Of a DNA stretch of 64,000 bases, positions 16,397-23,375 are shown piece after piece. Positions within the stretch are counted from its first letter, which is position 1. Each line of letters begins with the position of its first letter. The stretch comes from a virus: the IMG/VR virus record IMGVR_UViG_3300043411_001314, positions 53,503 to 117,502 of that record; one strand, written 5' to 3'. The translations under genes and the position numbers were made by a program. A model generated the notes under the pieces. The model was given only the letters and a program-made list of their open reading frames with translations. It was not told the DNA's origin and searched no databases.

Positions 16397-17328
16397 TGAA
16401 GGTCCCAGAGAAGGACTGGGGATACTCCTTCAACCACCCCAAGCTCGTCCACCGCCACACCAACAAGTTCAGGGCGACCCCCCTCCCCGGGCAGCTTGAC
16501 TCGATTCCCACAGAGGGCGGCTGGCATGAGGAGTGGTTCTGGACGAACCCGGGTGAAGCGTTCGAGTATGAGTGGGTGGTCCCGGCCACCGTGGAATGGG
16601 TCTATGTGTTCGGCGCTGGCGGCGGATCCAACGACACACAATCGGTGGCCGGTGCAACGTTCGGGATGTTTGTGAAGCCTGTTACCCCCGGGTCGACTAT
16701 ATCTGTCGTCGTCGGATGCTCTGGCAACCTCGACGATGCCGGTCTACCCGACGGCGGCCCCCCTGGTTTCGGTGGGGATGCGCTCGCCTACGGGGGAGGG
16801 GGTTCGACGACTATGTCGGATGGTGGTGGAATCCTCTATGTGGCGCCTGGCGCTGGAGGTAACACCATCATCCCTGGTGGTGGCGGCTCCGTCAACTTGT
16901 CTTGGACCTGGTGGGATCCATCGCCTTTGTCATGGATTGGGTCCTCAATGGTGAACCCGAACCCGATAACCCCTTCCGTCCCGATCGAACAAACTTTGGA
17001 TTCCTACTCGAACGGTGCCCCCGGTTCGGGGGCGGTCGGCGGTGCCGGCGCCGACTGGGTTCTCAGCGGGGACGGCAACCACCTCGCCGGCGGCGGCGGA
17101 GGGGGAGGGTACGGCGGCGGCCCTGGCGGCCCAGTCTACAAGGGCCGACAGGGAGGCTTGTACTGGCATTATGCCAACGGCGGTCGGGCCGGCCGCCCCC
17201 ACGTGGGTGGCGACGCCACATATGCGGGCGCCCCATTCACTGAACTGGTCAACGGGACCCCCCTATACTTGCCGTACACGTCCTACAACGCTGGGTGCGG
17301 GTACCTTTACCTTCGATGGCTTGAGTGA
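16396..17328 (+). CDS. glycine-rich tail-tip / receptor-binding candidate (310 aa)
   Basis: ATG overlaps the previous stop (TGATG). Residues 1-70 are ordinary; residues ~75-270 are very rich in glycine with runs such as AGGGGGGGYGGGPGG and SGNLDDAGLPDGGPPGFGG. Such spaced glycine tracts resemble the polyglycine-helix sandwiches of T-even-type adhesins and other phage tip proteins. The C-terminus ends in an aromatic strand (GCGYLYLRWLE). Likely a variable adhesin; specificity cannot be deduced. Confidence 0.75.
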   Translation: MKVPEKDWGYSFNHPKLVHRHTNKFRATPLPGQLDSIPTEGGWHEEWFWTNPGEAFEYEWVVPATVEWVYVFGAGGGSNDTQSVAGATFGMFVKPVTPGSTISVVVGCSGNLDDAGLPDGGPPGFGGDALAYGGGGSTTMSDGGGILYVAPGAGGNTIIPGGGGSVNLSWTWWDPSPLSWIGSSMVNPNPITPSVPIEQTLDSYSNGAPGSGAVGGAGADWVLSGDGNHLAGGGGGGGYGGGPGGPVYKGRQGGLYWHYANGGRAGRPHVGGDATYAGAPFTELVNGTPLYLPYTSYNAGCGYLYLRWLE

Positions 17329-17338
17329 GGAACGTCTG

Positions 17339-17836
17339 ATGGCCAATGATCCCGAAGCCGAGTTCCGCGAGTCCATGTACGGCCACGCCACGAACACGCC
17401 GACAGCAATCCACGAGTCCACCACCAAGTGGCTGGACACCGTGCACGCAGGTGGCATCGGCTTTCAGGCCCGGCCCCAGCAGCCCGTCGGCGTGGTGGAC
17501 CTGGAGCATCGAGCCAAGGATCTGGCCGCCGAGTTTGGCATCCCCACCCCGGGCCTCTCCGGCGTCCGGTGGGCGCGCCTACCGCGATCCTGGGGCCGGT
17601 GCGAAGAGGACAACACCATCCTGATCGCCGACCACGCCGCCAAGGTCCCGGCATGGGTGCTCGACTCGGTCATCATCCACGAGCTCGCCCACCTGTCCCA
17701 CCGCGACCACGGCCCCGAGTTCGAGGCCATCACCGCCCTGTACCCCTACACCGATCAAGCCCATGGCTACATCCTCTCCGTCCAGGACAGGGAGTGGTCG
17801 ATCAAGCGCCCGCCCAAAGGACCCCGCCATGTATGA
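17339..17836 (+). CDS. zinc metallopeptidase-like protein with HELAH motif (165 aa)
   Basis: Residues 111-128 read VIIHELAHLSHRDHGPEF: H114-E115-x-x-H118 is a gluzincin zinc site and H124 before GPEF is the likely third ligand, the spacing of YgjP/DUF45-type (SprT/WLM-like) minimal proteases. The N-terminal half has no signal peptide, so it acts inside the cell or as a virion-associated protein. Located between tail-tip genes and the lysin cluster; could process tail proteins or a host target. ATG 17339; overlaps the next gene by 8 bp. Confidence 0.75.
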   Translation: MANDPEAEFRESMYGHATNTPTAIHESTTKWLDTVHAGGIGFQARPQQPVGVVDLEHRAKDLAAEFGIPTPGLSGVRWARLPRSWGRCEEDNTILIADHAAKVPAWVLDSVIIHELAHLSHRDHGPEFEAITALYPYTDQAHGYILSVQDREWSIKRPPKGPRHV

Positions 17837-18101
17837 CCCCATGATCAGCCTCCCCTACCACGTCGACGGCGTGCAGTTCGACGCGAACATGACCGGCATC
17901 ACCGTCCAGTACTCCATCCCCGAGGAGGTGTCGTCGAAGGGGTCCGAGTACCGCCAACGCAGCATCCCCCTGGGCGTGTCCGAGGAGATCGACCAGATCG
18001 TGGCCGACATGATGGACTCGCTCTGCCAGGTGCTCGACCTCCACACCGTCGTGCTCCGTGCGCCGGCGGACCGGGTGGCGTCTCGGCCGTTCACCAAGTG
18101 A
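17829..18101 (+). CDS. unrecognised small protein (90 aa)
   Basis: ATG 17829 lies within the last codons of the metallopeptidase gene. Mixed strand and helix, with a helix EEIDQIVADMMDSLCQVLDL in the middle. Nothing identifies the family. Two bases separate it from the ParB-like gene, so it belongs to the same operon. Confidence 0.7.
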   Translation: MYDPMISLPYHVDGVQFDANMTGITVQYSIPEEVSSKGSEYRQRSIPLGVSEEIDQIVADMMDSLCQVLDLHTVVLRAPADRVASRPFTK

Positions 18102-18102
18102 G

Positions 18103-18585
18103 GTGTCCGCGGTCTGGGTGATACTGCTCAGCTTGTGGATCCTGGTGGCCCTGGCCGCCGCCGCCTTCGTCCTCGCCAGACGAGCTCGAGTGTTCAGCTC
18201 TATGCCGCGGACCGGGGACGTCACCTCAGACCGAGACCCCTTCACCCAGGGCCCCTGGGCCGGGACTGAGGGGGCCGTGCTGGTGGACCGGCGCATCCTT
18301 GTCGCCGTGGCCGAGCCCGAGGAGCTCCGCCTGGCCACCTCACACCGGGACCGGGTCAGACTGCTCGAGCGGCAGATCAAGGCCGAGGGCCTCCGGGTCC
18401 CGGTGCGCATCAACCTCGACCAGCGCGGCCAGCTGTGCGTAGCTGATGGGCACCACCGGCTGGCCGTGGCCACCCGCATGGGGGCCGAGCGGGTCCCGGT
18501 GGTTCTCGTTGGCGTGGAGCAGATCCGGGGGTGGTCCAGGCCCGCCGCCTCCTTCTTCATCAGCGCCCTTGTCACCTGTTCGTAA
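18103..18585 (+). CDS. membrane-anchored ParB/sulfiredoxin-like protein (160 aa)
   Basis: GTG 18103 starts one base after the previous stop. Residues ~2-23 (VWVILLSLWILVALAAAAFV) form one transmembrane helix followed by basic RRARV, so the rest is probably cytoplasmic. Residues ~65-145 show a ParB-like nuclease-fold pattern, with VADGHHRLAVATRMGAERVP as the hallmark box (the GxHR equivalent is GHHR). ParB-fold proteins bind or cut DNA and hydrolyse CTP; membrane anchoring is unusual. Could exclude superinfecting DNA or act in lysis timing; function not known. Confidence 0.7.
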   Translation: MSAVWVILLSLWILVALAAAAFVLARRARVFSSMPRTGDVTSDRDPFTQGPWAGTEGAVLVDRRILVAVAEPEELRLATSHRDRVRLLERQIKAEGLRVPVRINLDQRGQLCVADGHHRLAVATRMGAERVPVVLVGVEQIRGWSRPAASFFISALVTCS

Positions 18586-18598
18586 TCTTTGATACGAT
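18569..18598 (+). promoter_or_regulatory. promoter for a leaderless lysin transcript
   Basis: TTGTCA at 18569-18574, 18-base spacer, TACGAT at 18593-18598. The lysin ATG at 18605 begins 7 bases after the -10 box, where transcription should start, and no Shine-Dalgarno sequence precedes it. It overlaps the end of the ParB-like gene. Confidence 0.65.
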
Positions 18599-18604
18599 GT
18601 TCCG

Positions 18605-19135
18605 ATGAGAAAACTCATCATTGCATCCATCCTTCTACTCTCCGTCGTGGCCTGTCAGCCGGCGCCGGCGCTAGGAGCGCAGTACCACCACTGGTCTGAG
18701 ACACCAGCGGAAGTCAGGGCCGAACACGAGCCCGAAGTGATCCAAGCCTGGATCGACACCTACTGGGCCAACGAGTGGGTGCGTATCTACTGGGAGCGCA
18801 TCGCCGCCTTCGCCGCCGCCTACGAGCACGCCCAGCGGGTGGCTGCCGAACAGGCCGCCTACCCGTCCGGCCAGTGTGGTGGCGACCTGCCCCCGTGCTG
18901 GGTGATGCGCAAGGAGTCCAAGGGGGACATCCGGATCTGGAACGGTGGCTGTTACAACGGTCCGTGTGGTGGGCGCTCCTCGACTGCGTCCGGTAAGTGG
19001 CAGTTCATCCGGCGCACCTGGGCCGGCTTCGGCGGGTACGCCAATGCGGCCGACGCCCCCGAGCGCGTGCAGGACGACAAGGCTCGTCAGGTCTGGGCCG
19101 GCGGCGGTGGCTGTTCCCACTGGAGCGCCTGCTGA
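18605..19135 (+). CDS. secreted Rpf-like muralytic lipoprotein, candidate lysin (176 aa)
   Basis: N-terminal MRKL then a hydrophobic core and SVVAC lipobox give a lipoprotein signal with Cys17 as the modified residue. Residues ~98-176 follow the resuscitation-promoting-factor fold, a lysozyme/lytic-transglycosylase domain: VMRKESKGDIRIWN carries the catalytic Glu (E104), then ASGKWQFIRRTW and a C-terminal GGGCSHWSAC with paired cysteines as in Rpf. It should cleave peptidoglycan outside the membrane. Residues 30-85 are a helical spacer. Being Sec-exported it needs no holin. Start supported by the leaderless promoter. Confidence 0.8.
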   Translation: MRKLIIASILLLSVVACQPAPALGAQYHHWSETPAEVRAEHEPEVIQAWIDTYWANEWVRIYWERIAAFAAAYEHAQRVAAEQAAYPSGQCGGDLPPCWVMRKESKGDIRIWNGGCYNGPCGGRSSTASGKWQFIRRTWAGFGGYANAADAPERVQDDKARQVWAGGGGCSHWSAC

Positions 19136-19371
19136 TGCCGACTATCGACGACGTCTTCCCGCCCGAGCAGTGCTCGCCAGAGCCCGAACGGGCAGCCGAC
19201 CCTGAGGTCCTCGGCACCCGCCTGGCGATGGAGCGGGCAATCCACCTCTGCCCCCTCGGGGACGACTCGAAGACCCGCTGCTGCGGCGTCCTGATGTTCG
19301 AGCTGCCGCTCGACGACCGCATCACCATGGACCCCCACCGGGTCCGGTGCATGGTAAGGTCGTTCCCGTGA
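19135..19371 (+). CDS. small cysteine-containing protein, last late gene (78 aa)
   Basis: ATG overlaps the lysin stop by one base. Contains CPLGDDSKTRCCGVLMFE, so four cysteines in the middle could bind a metal. Its stop lies in the leader of the tRNA-Ser pair. No family recognised. Confidence 0.65.
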   Translation: MPTIDDVFPPEQCSPEPERAADPEVLGTRLAMERAIHLCPLGDDSKTRCCGVLMFELPLDDRITMDPHRVRCMVRSFP

Positions 19372-19435
19372 CCACCACCCTGCTCCGATCTTCATCGAGT
19401 AGCAGCTAGCACCGCGGACCATTCCGCGGTGCCTT
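19366..19435 (+). promoter_or_regulatory. structured leader of the tRNA-Ser pair
   Basis: Begins with CCGTG-x2-CACCACCCTGCTCC (19366-19386), a motif also found at 3786-3806 ahead of the other plus-strand tRNAs. Then a nested hairpin CTGCT...AGCAG around CGAT-CTTC-ATCG, then a 9-bp hairpin GCACCGCGG / CCGCGGTGC at 19409-19432. The 14 bases 19416-19429 are also complementary to the D-arm of tRNA-Ser (19444-19457). Confidence 0.5.
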
Positions 19436-19518
19436 GGAGGGTGCCGCGGAATGGTCCGCAACCGGTCTCGAAAACCGGGGTGGTCGAAAGGCCAGGGGTT
19501 CGATCCCTCCACCTTCCG
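19436..19518 (+). tRNA. tRNA-Ser (anticodon CGA)
   Basis: Class II tRNA: acceptor GGAGGGT / ACCTTCC, anticodon arm CCGGT-CTCGAAA-ACCGG giving CGA, long variable arm TGGTC-GAAA-GGCCA, T-loop TTCGATC with one A-C mismatch in the T-stem, discriminator G followed by CC (no encoded A). The D-arm GCGG-AATGGT-CCGC is compact and lacks the usual T8. Confidence 0.8.
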
Positions 19519-19522
19519 CCCT

Positions 19523-19611
19523 GGAGCGTTGACCGAGTAGGTAAGGTGCCGGGTTGCTAACCCGAGGTCAGCCGTCAGGCTGGGCAGGTTCGAACCCTGC
19601 ACGCTCCGCCA
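19523..19611 (+). tRNA. tRNA-Ser (anticodon GCT)
   Basis: Class II tRNA: acceptor GGAGCGT / ACGCTCC, anticodon loop TTGCTAA giving GCT, long variable arm, T-arm GCAGG-TTCGAAC-CCTGC, discriminator G, encoded CCA. Reads AGC/AGT serine codons. Only four bases separate it from the previous tRNA. Confidence 0.9.
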
Positions 19612-19786
19612 TACAGAACGAGCAGTTCCCGGCGAAGATGTCGTTGCTTCCCACGTACTGGCCGTGGACGCAGTAGTTCCTGGAGTGCAGCGGATCCCGC
19701 TCGTCCATGAGCTTCTTCCACTGCCGGCCGACGGTCTCGCTCGGGCCTCGGGCGGGCCCTGTCATGACCCTGCCTCTCGCCGCCAT
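19568..19786 (-). CDS. possible small Cys/His protein at the strand switch (72 aa)
   Basis: The upstream two thirds contain CVHGQYVGSNDIFAGNCSFC, a plausible zinc-binding pattern, and the start lies 11 bases after the neighbouring minus-strand stop. However, the last ~15 codons run through the antisense strand of tRNA-Ser(GCT), which produces the artefactual ending AERAGFEPAQPDG. Either a real gene that ends inside the tRNA or chance. Confidence 0.35.
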   Translation of the reverse strand: MAARGRVMTGPARGPSETVGRQWKKLMDERDPLHSRNYCVHGQYVGSNDIFAGNCSFCMAERAGFEPAQPDG

Positions 19787-19796
19787 TCGCGCCAGC

Positions 19797-20336
19797 TCAT
19801 GGGTCTACCTGTCCGGTGTTGGCCACGAGGTCTTCGAGGCTGGGGTGGTGGGAGTACCAGTCGTCGGGTGAGTCCTCGCGGGCGTTGAGGCGGATCTCCA
19901 TCCACCCGAAGGCGAGGTGGAGGATGTCGGTCTCATCGGTCGGGTCGAGGGTGATCTCGGACTCGATCTGAAGCTCCTCGGCTAGCTCGGCCAGCCAGGC
20001 TGCCTCCCGGGAGTCCGGACATTCCGGGTCAGGGGCCCAGGCCCGGAGTGTCACTCTGACACGGTGGCGGTGGGCGGCCAGCACGAGGCGGGTCAGGTTC
20101 GCCGAGTCGTAGGTGCTCAGCTCGGAGCGGCACAAGAAGGCGAGCCCGGTCGGGGTGACCCATGGACGGGTGCCGGCATCGTGCAGGTTGTAGATCCGTG
20201 TCATGTCCCACATCGCCTGGGCGCAGCGCTGCTGGGGCTCGGAGAGCTCGAGGTTCAGCCGGCGGGCGAGCCAGTCGGCCCCGGGGTAGGTCGTGGTCGC
20301 GGTCATGGGGAACCATGCATCCTCAGGGGTGGCCAT
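19797..20336 (-). CDS. unrecognised protein at the end of the RNA-repair block (179 aa)
   Basis: ATG 20336 overlaps the stop of the polynucleotide kinase gene (ATGA), so the two are translated together. Residues 30-60 (LSEPQQRCAQAMWDMTRIYN) are helical, followed by VTPTGLAFLCRSEL and an acidic second half. No recognised domain. Being coupled to kinase-phosphatase and RNA ligase, it may be an accessory of RNA repair; that is only context. Confidence 0.75.
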   Translation of the reverse strand: MATPEDAWFPMTATTTYPGADWLARRLNLELSEPQQRCAQAMWDMTRIYNLHDAGTRPWVTPTGLAFLCRSELSTYDSANLTRLVLAAHRHRVRVTLRAWAPDPECPDSREAAWLAELAEELQIESEITLDPTDETDILHLAFGWMEIRLNAREDSPDDWYSHHPSLEDLVANTGQVDP

Positions 20337-21328
20337 CAGAAGTCCCCTTCCGCTACCTGCCAGCAGGGCAGGCCGAGTAGGCGCCACATGCGCACCACGC
20401 TGTTGCGGTCGTCGAACACGGCGGTCACGTGGAAGTGCGGCCGGATCCGCTCGGTGTAGATCTCGAGTTTGACCACCGAGTCCGGGCGCTGGTCGTCGCC
20501 GGCCCGCATCATCAGCTTGGCCCCCAGGAGCCGCTCCTCCTGGTCCCGGGTGAGGAGGCCGTCTTCCCGGGCCTTGGTCGTGGACTTCACGAACCAGTCG
20601 ACCGTCTGGCTCTCGTGCTTGTCGCTCCGACCGGAGCAGAGGATGACGTGCGGCTGGCCGGCCGCGGCTCGGGCCACCTGGACGTTGAACTTGTCCGTGT
20701 GGCAGTTGGCGGCGTCGTAGGGGTTGCGGCCCTGGTGGATGGCCAGGGTGCCGTCGAGGTCGACCAGGCAGGTCTCGGGGAGGGTCTCGTCCTGCCACAC
20801 CTGCAGCTTGGGCTTCGCCGGAGCGTCGGAGAGCAGGAGCTCGCAGGCTTCACGGGGGCTCAGCGTCTGCCAGCGGCGGAATCTCCCCCGGTTCTCAGCG
20901 GCCTCCTGGTAGATACGCCCGACGACATCGGGCCCGACGCTCTTGGGCCGGACCTTGTCTCGGTACAGGCAGTCCTGTAGGGGTACGTCGGTGAAGTCCA
21001 CGATGGCCACGTCCGCTTCGACGGCGATCATCCGTGAGATCCTCGCCGGCGTGGAGGGGTTGGCGTGCGTGTTGTGCACGATGACGTCACGGCCACGCGC
21101 CACGGCCTCGTACACGACCTGGTCGTGGACGCGCTTCACCAGCGTCTCGTCGATCTTGCCCATGCCGTCGACGAACGCCCTGCCGCGGTCGACCATCGAG
21201 CGGAGGTCGTCGAGCGACACCAGCTTCACCCGGCCGGCCGGCAGACCATCAGCGACTCCCTTGGCCCACGTCGACTTCCCGGACCCCGGCGCACCGCGGG
21301 TGAACAACACCACTGGGCGCCGACTCAT
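20336..21328 (-). CDS. polynucleotide 5'-kinase / 3'-phosphatase (330 aa)
   Basis: T4 Pnkp-like bifunctional enzyme. Residues 12-20 are a P-loop (GAPGSGKST) of the kinase domain, followed by a SLDDLRSMV segment where the catalytic aspartate of Pnkp kinases lies. Residues ~187-195 are LVDLDGTLA, the DxDGT signature of the HAD phosphatase domain (D190, D192), with a downstream LCSGRSD and a C-terminal DDRNSVVRMWRLLGLPCWQV end typical of T4 Pnkp. It removes 3'-phosphates or 2',3'-cyclic phosphates and phosphorylates 5'-OH ends, preparing broken RNA for the ligase encoded two genes upstream in the operon. Overlaps both neighbours by 4 bp. Confidence 0.92.
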   Translation of the reverse strand: MSRRPVVLFTRGAPGSGKSTWAKGVADGLPAGRVKLVSLDDLRSMVDRGRAFVDGMGKIDETLVKRVHDQVVYEAVARGRDVIVHNTHANPSTPARISRMIAVEADVAIVDFTDVPLQDCLYRDKVRPKSVGPDVVGRIYQEAAENRGRFRRWQTLSPREACELLLSDAPAKPKLQVWQDETLPETCLVDLDGTLAIHQGRNPYDAANCHTDKFNVQVARAAAGQPHVILCSGRSDKHESQTVDWFVKSTTKAREDGLLTRDQEERLLGAKLMMRAGDDQRPDSVVKLEIYTERIRPHFHVTAVFDDRNSVVRMWRLLGLPCWQVAEGDF

Positions 21329-21792
21329 GACATCCCCATGTGCCGCGCCTGGAGGCTGCCAGAGTAGGCGGACCGATAGAGGGAGGCCAGGAACATCAGC
21401 ATGTCCCCGAAGGCCATGCCCTCCTCGACCGCCTCGTCGACGATGTCTAGGGCGGCGTCGATGTTGCCACCGGACAGCAACGTCAGGAGTCGGAGAACCC
21501 GCGCTTCGGCTGCCCGGGTGTGGTCGTCGAGCTCGATGATCTGCCCAGTGGTGGGGTGCTGGACCATCATGCCCTCCACCTCGATGGCTCCCCCTTCCGG
21601 GGAGCCGAGGGCGATCCGGATGTGGGGGAGGAGCAGCCGGGCCAGGGTGTCGATGGCGGCGATGCCGGTGATCACGTTCCCCAGGTTGGAGGCGGCTGCC
21701 ACGACTTCGTGCTCGTGGGGGCTGTCCTTGATGGTGGTGACGAGGGTGTGGACGGCCTTCATGTCCGGTTCGGGTTGGTCAGGGGGCATCAT
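21325..21792 (-). CDS. unrecognised helical protein between kinase and RNA ligase (155 aa)
   Basis: Two adjacent ATGs; 21792 is chosen because GGAG lies 6 bases upstream and it overlaps the ligase stop. Residues ~15-60 and ~90-150 are helical (AAIDTLARLLLPHIRIALGS; LLTLLSGGNIDAALDIVDEA). No nuclease or nucleotide-binding motif. Sandwiched between the two RNA-end enzymes with 4-bp overlaps on both sides, so it is a candidate partner of the repair system. Confidence 0.75.
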   Translation of the reverse strand: MMPPDQPEPDMKAVHTLVTTIKDSPHEHEVVAAASNLGNVITGIAAIDTLARLLLPHIRIALGSPEGGAIEVEGMMVQHPTTGQIIELDDHTRAAEARVLRLLTLLSGGNIDAALDIVDEAVEEGMAFGDMLMFLASLYRSAYSGSLQARHMGMS

Positions 21793-22925
21793 CAGGATCT
21801 CCAGTGAAAGGAAAGCTCGAGCTCGGGCCGGGCGGCTGCCCAGCATGCGGCTTTGAACTTGGTGGTGTTGCCGTCGAGCAACATGAACAGGAACGGTCGG
21901 TGCGGGCTGGCGGTTGCCAGCATGGCGAACTGCTTGCGCATGGCGCTGTCGTCTCGGATCTCGGGCGCTGGGGCGCCCATCTCCTGGAGGATGGCCCGGT
22001 ACGCCTTGAAGGCGCCACGCATCACCTCCCACTTCTTGTTGCGGATGGAACGGATCTGGTCGTTCAGCCAGCGCCGGAACTCGTCGGGGACCGTGTCGTA
22101 GAGCCGGTCCATGCCGGTGTCGGTCCGCAGGTAGTCCCAGACGGTCCGACTGGTGCAGCCGGTGAGGAGGGCGTAGAGGCGGACGTACTCGGCTTCCTTG
22201 GCTTTGGCCCGGGTCACGCCGTCGGCGGACACCAGCACGTACCCCTCGCTGTTCGGCCGTGACGGCAGGGACGGAAGGTCATGCGGTCCACCGAGGATGC
22301 CGAGCACCTCGACGCGGGCCCACGGCCACCAGTCGAACACCGGGTCGTGAGGGGAGGTGAAGTTCCCGGTGGCGATCTCGATCGCACCGAGCAGCCGGAG
22401 CTCGGCCAGCCGGCCGTAGTCCACCACGATCCGGTTCTCCGGGTAGATGATCTCGGCCAGGATGGTGTGCTCGGCCGGGTCGAGGTCGAACGGGAGCTGG
22501 TCACACAGTGGAACCCGCTCACTGAAGAGGTCGTTGGCGAACGCAGCCTGCTTGCCGGCGAAGGATCCCTTCGTGGCCCACCGGAAGCTCCCCTCAGCGT
22601 CGAGGTGGCCGACCCCAAGCGTTCCATCGGCTTTGTCGTAGGCGGTGACAGGTGGGGCCAGGTCGATCGGCCCGGCCGGCCCGTCGTCACCGTGCTCGCC
22701 CAGGTTGAAGAACTTGGGGAAGGGGCGAGCCACCACGGTCCCGTCGTCGGCCAGGATCAGCCCGCGACAGGTCCGCGTCACGTCGTCCCAGGCCCGGGTG
22801 AACTGGACCCGCTGGGTGTAGCAGTAGATGCTGAGCGGCTGCGTCGGGTGACGTTGGGCCCGGACCAGGCCCTGTTCGATGTGGCGCTCCAGCAGCTTGG
22901 GGTTGAAGAGCTCGTCGACCTTCAC
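21792..22925 (-). CDS. T4 Rnl1-like RNA ligase (377 aa)
   Basis: Nucleotidyltransferase motif I is YDKADG (K98 is the adenylated lysine), preceded by RGLILADDG (R54) as in Rnl1; motif III/IIIa region AEIIYPENRIVVDYG; motif IV EGYVLVSADG; motif V RAKAKEAEYVRLY with the paired lysines. The C-terminal ~120 residues form a helical domain, as in T4 Rnl1, which contacts tRNA. Joins 5'-phosphate and 3'-OH RNA ends with ATP. Length (377) is close to T4 Rnl1 (374). Confidence 0.92.
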   Translation of the reverse strand: MKVDELFNPKLLERHIEQGLVRAQRHPTQPLSIYCYTQRVQFTRAWDDVTRTCRGLILADDGTVVARPFPKFFNLGEHGDDGPAGPIDLAPPVTAYDKADGTLGVGHLDAEGSFRWATKGSFAGKQAAFANDLFSERVPLCDQLPFDLDPAEHTILAEIIYPENRIVVDYGRLAELRLLGAIEIATGNFTSPHDPVFDWWPWARVEVLGILGGPHDLPSLPSRPNSEGYVLVSADGVTRAKAKEAEYVRLYALLTGCTSRTVWDYLRTDTGMDRLYDTVPDEFRRWLNDQIRSIRNKKWEVMRGAFKAYRAILQEMGAPAPEIRDDSAMRKQFAMLATASPHRPFLFMLLDGNTTKFKAACWAAARPELELSFHWRS

Positions 22926-22947
22926 ACTTCCACCATCTTCGCTTCGG

Positions 22948-23085
22948 TCACTTCTTCGCCTTGCCCTTCTTCTTGGGCTCGACGGCCCGTGGGTGTGCTT
23001 TGTGGAACTCGTCGGCCAGCGTCACGAGATGATCGGCCATCGGTAGGTCGCACCCGGCTTGCGGGCACTTCCACTCCTCCTTCAT
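22948..23085 (-). CDS. tiny lysine-tailed Cys protein (45 aa)
   Basis: ATG 23083-23085 overlaps the stop of the HTH gene upstream (ATGA). The protein begins MKEEWKCPQAGCDLPMADHL with a CxxxxC pair and an LADEFHKAH helix (a His-x4-His-like C2H2 zinc-finger pattern C-x4-C-x7-H ... H), and ends in a lysine-rich tail (EPKKKGKAKK). Probably nucleic-acid binding. Confidence 0.6.
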   Translation of the reverse strand: MKEEWKCPQAGCDLPMADHLVTLADEFHKAHPRAVEPKKKGKAKK

Positions 23086-23339
23086 GCGGTCCTCGCGAAC
23101 GGTGGCGGCCGGCGCCGGCGTGGTGGCTCGGCCAGGTTCTCCACGACGGCTGTTCTGGTGGCCGGGGTGAAGGTCCGCTGCTCGAGGTACTCCTTGATCC
23201 CGTCCTCGGGGATGAGGATCCTGGTGGACACTCGGTGGGCTTGGAGCTCGCCGGTGCGGATCAGCTTGTCGATCGTCCTGATGTGGACGTTCAGCAGGGA
23301 AGCGGCCTCACGTCGGCTCAGCATGGGGCTGATGGTCAT
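23082..23339 (-). CDS. MerR/excisionase-type helix-turn-helix protein (85 aa)
   Basis: Residues ~5-55: MLSRREAASLLNVHIRTIDKLIRTGELQAHRVSTRILIPE, the classical winged HTH of excisionase/DNA-binding domain family (HTH_17), with the wing RVSTRILIP. Start at ATG 23339, which lies 7 bases after the -10 box of an upstream promoter (leaderless). Could be an excisionase or a regulator of the downstream RNA-repair genes. C-terminal tail is Pro/Arg rich. Confidence 0.8.
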   Translation of the reverse strand: MTISPMLSRREAASLLNVHIRTIDKLIRTGELQAHRVSTRILIPEDGIKEYLEQRTFTPATRTAVVENLAEPPRRRRPPPFARTA

Positions 23340-23345
23340 CCTGCA

Positions 23346-23375
23346 ACCATACCGATCGCATATCAGCGGAGTCAA
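23346..23375 (-). promoter_or_regulatory. internal promoter for the HTH gene and RNA-repair genes
   Basis: On the minus strand: TTGACT (23375-23370), 18-base spacer, TATGGT (23351-23346). The HTH start codon at 23339 is at the expected transcription start. The -35 box overlaps the TGA of the RlaP gene. It lets HTH, RNA ligase, kinase and partners be transcribed apart from the upstream operon. Confidence 0.65.

Noticed and set aside
19366-19440. T-box riboswitch before the tRNA-Ser pair
   Set aside because: CACCGCGG resembles the T-box core, but the conserved TGGNACCGCG is not matched, there is no Stem I with specifier loop, and no aminoacyl-tRNA synthetase or amino-acid gene follows.
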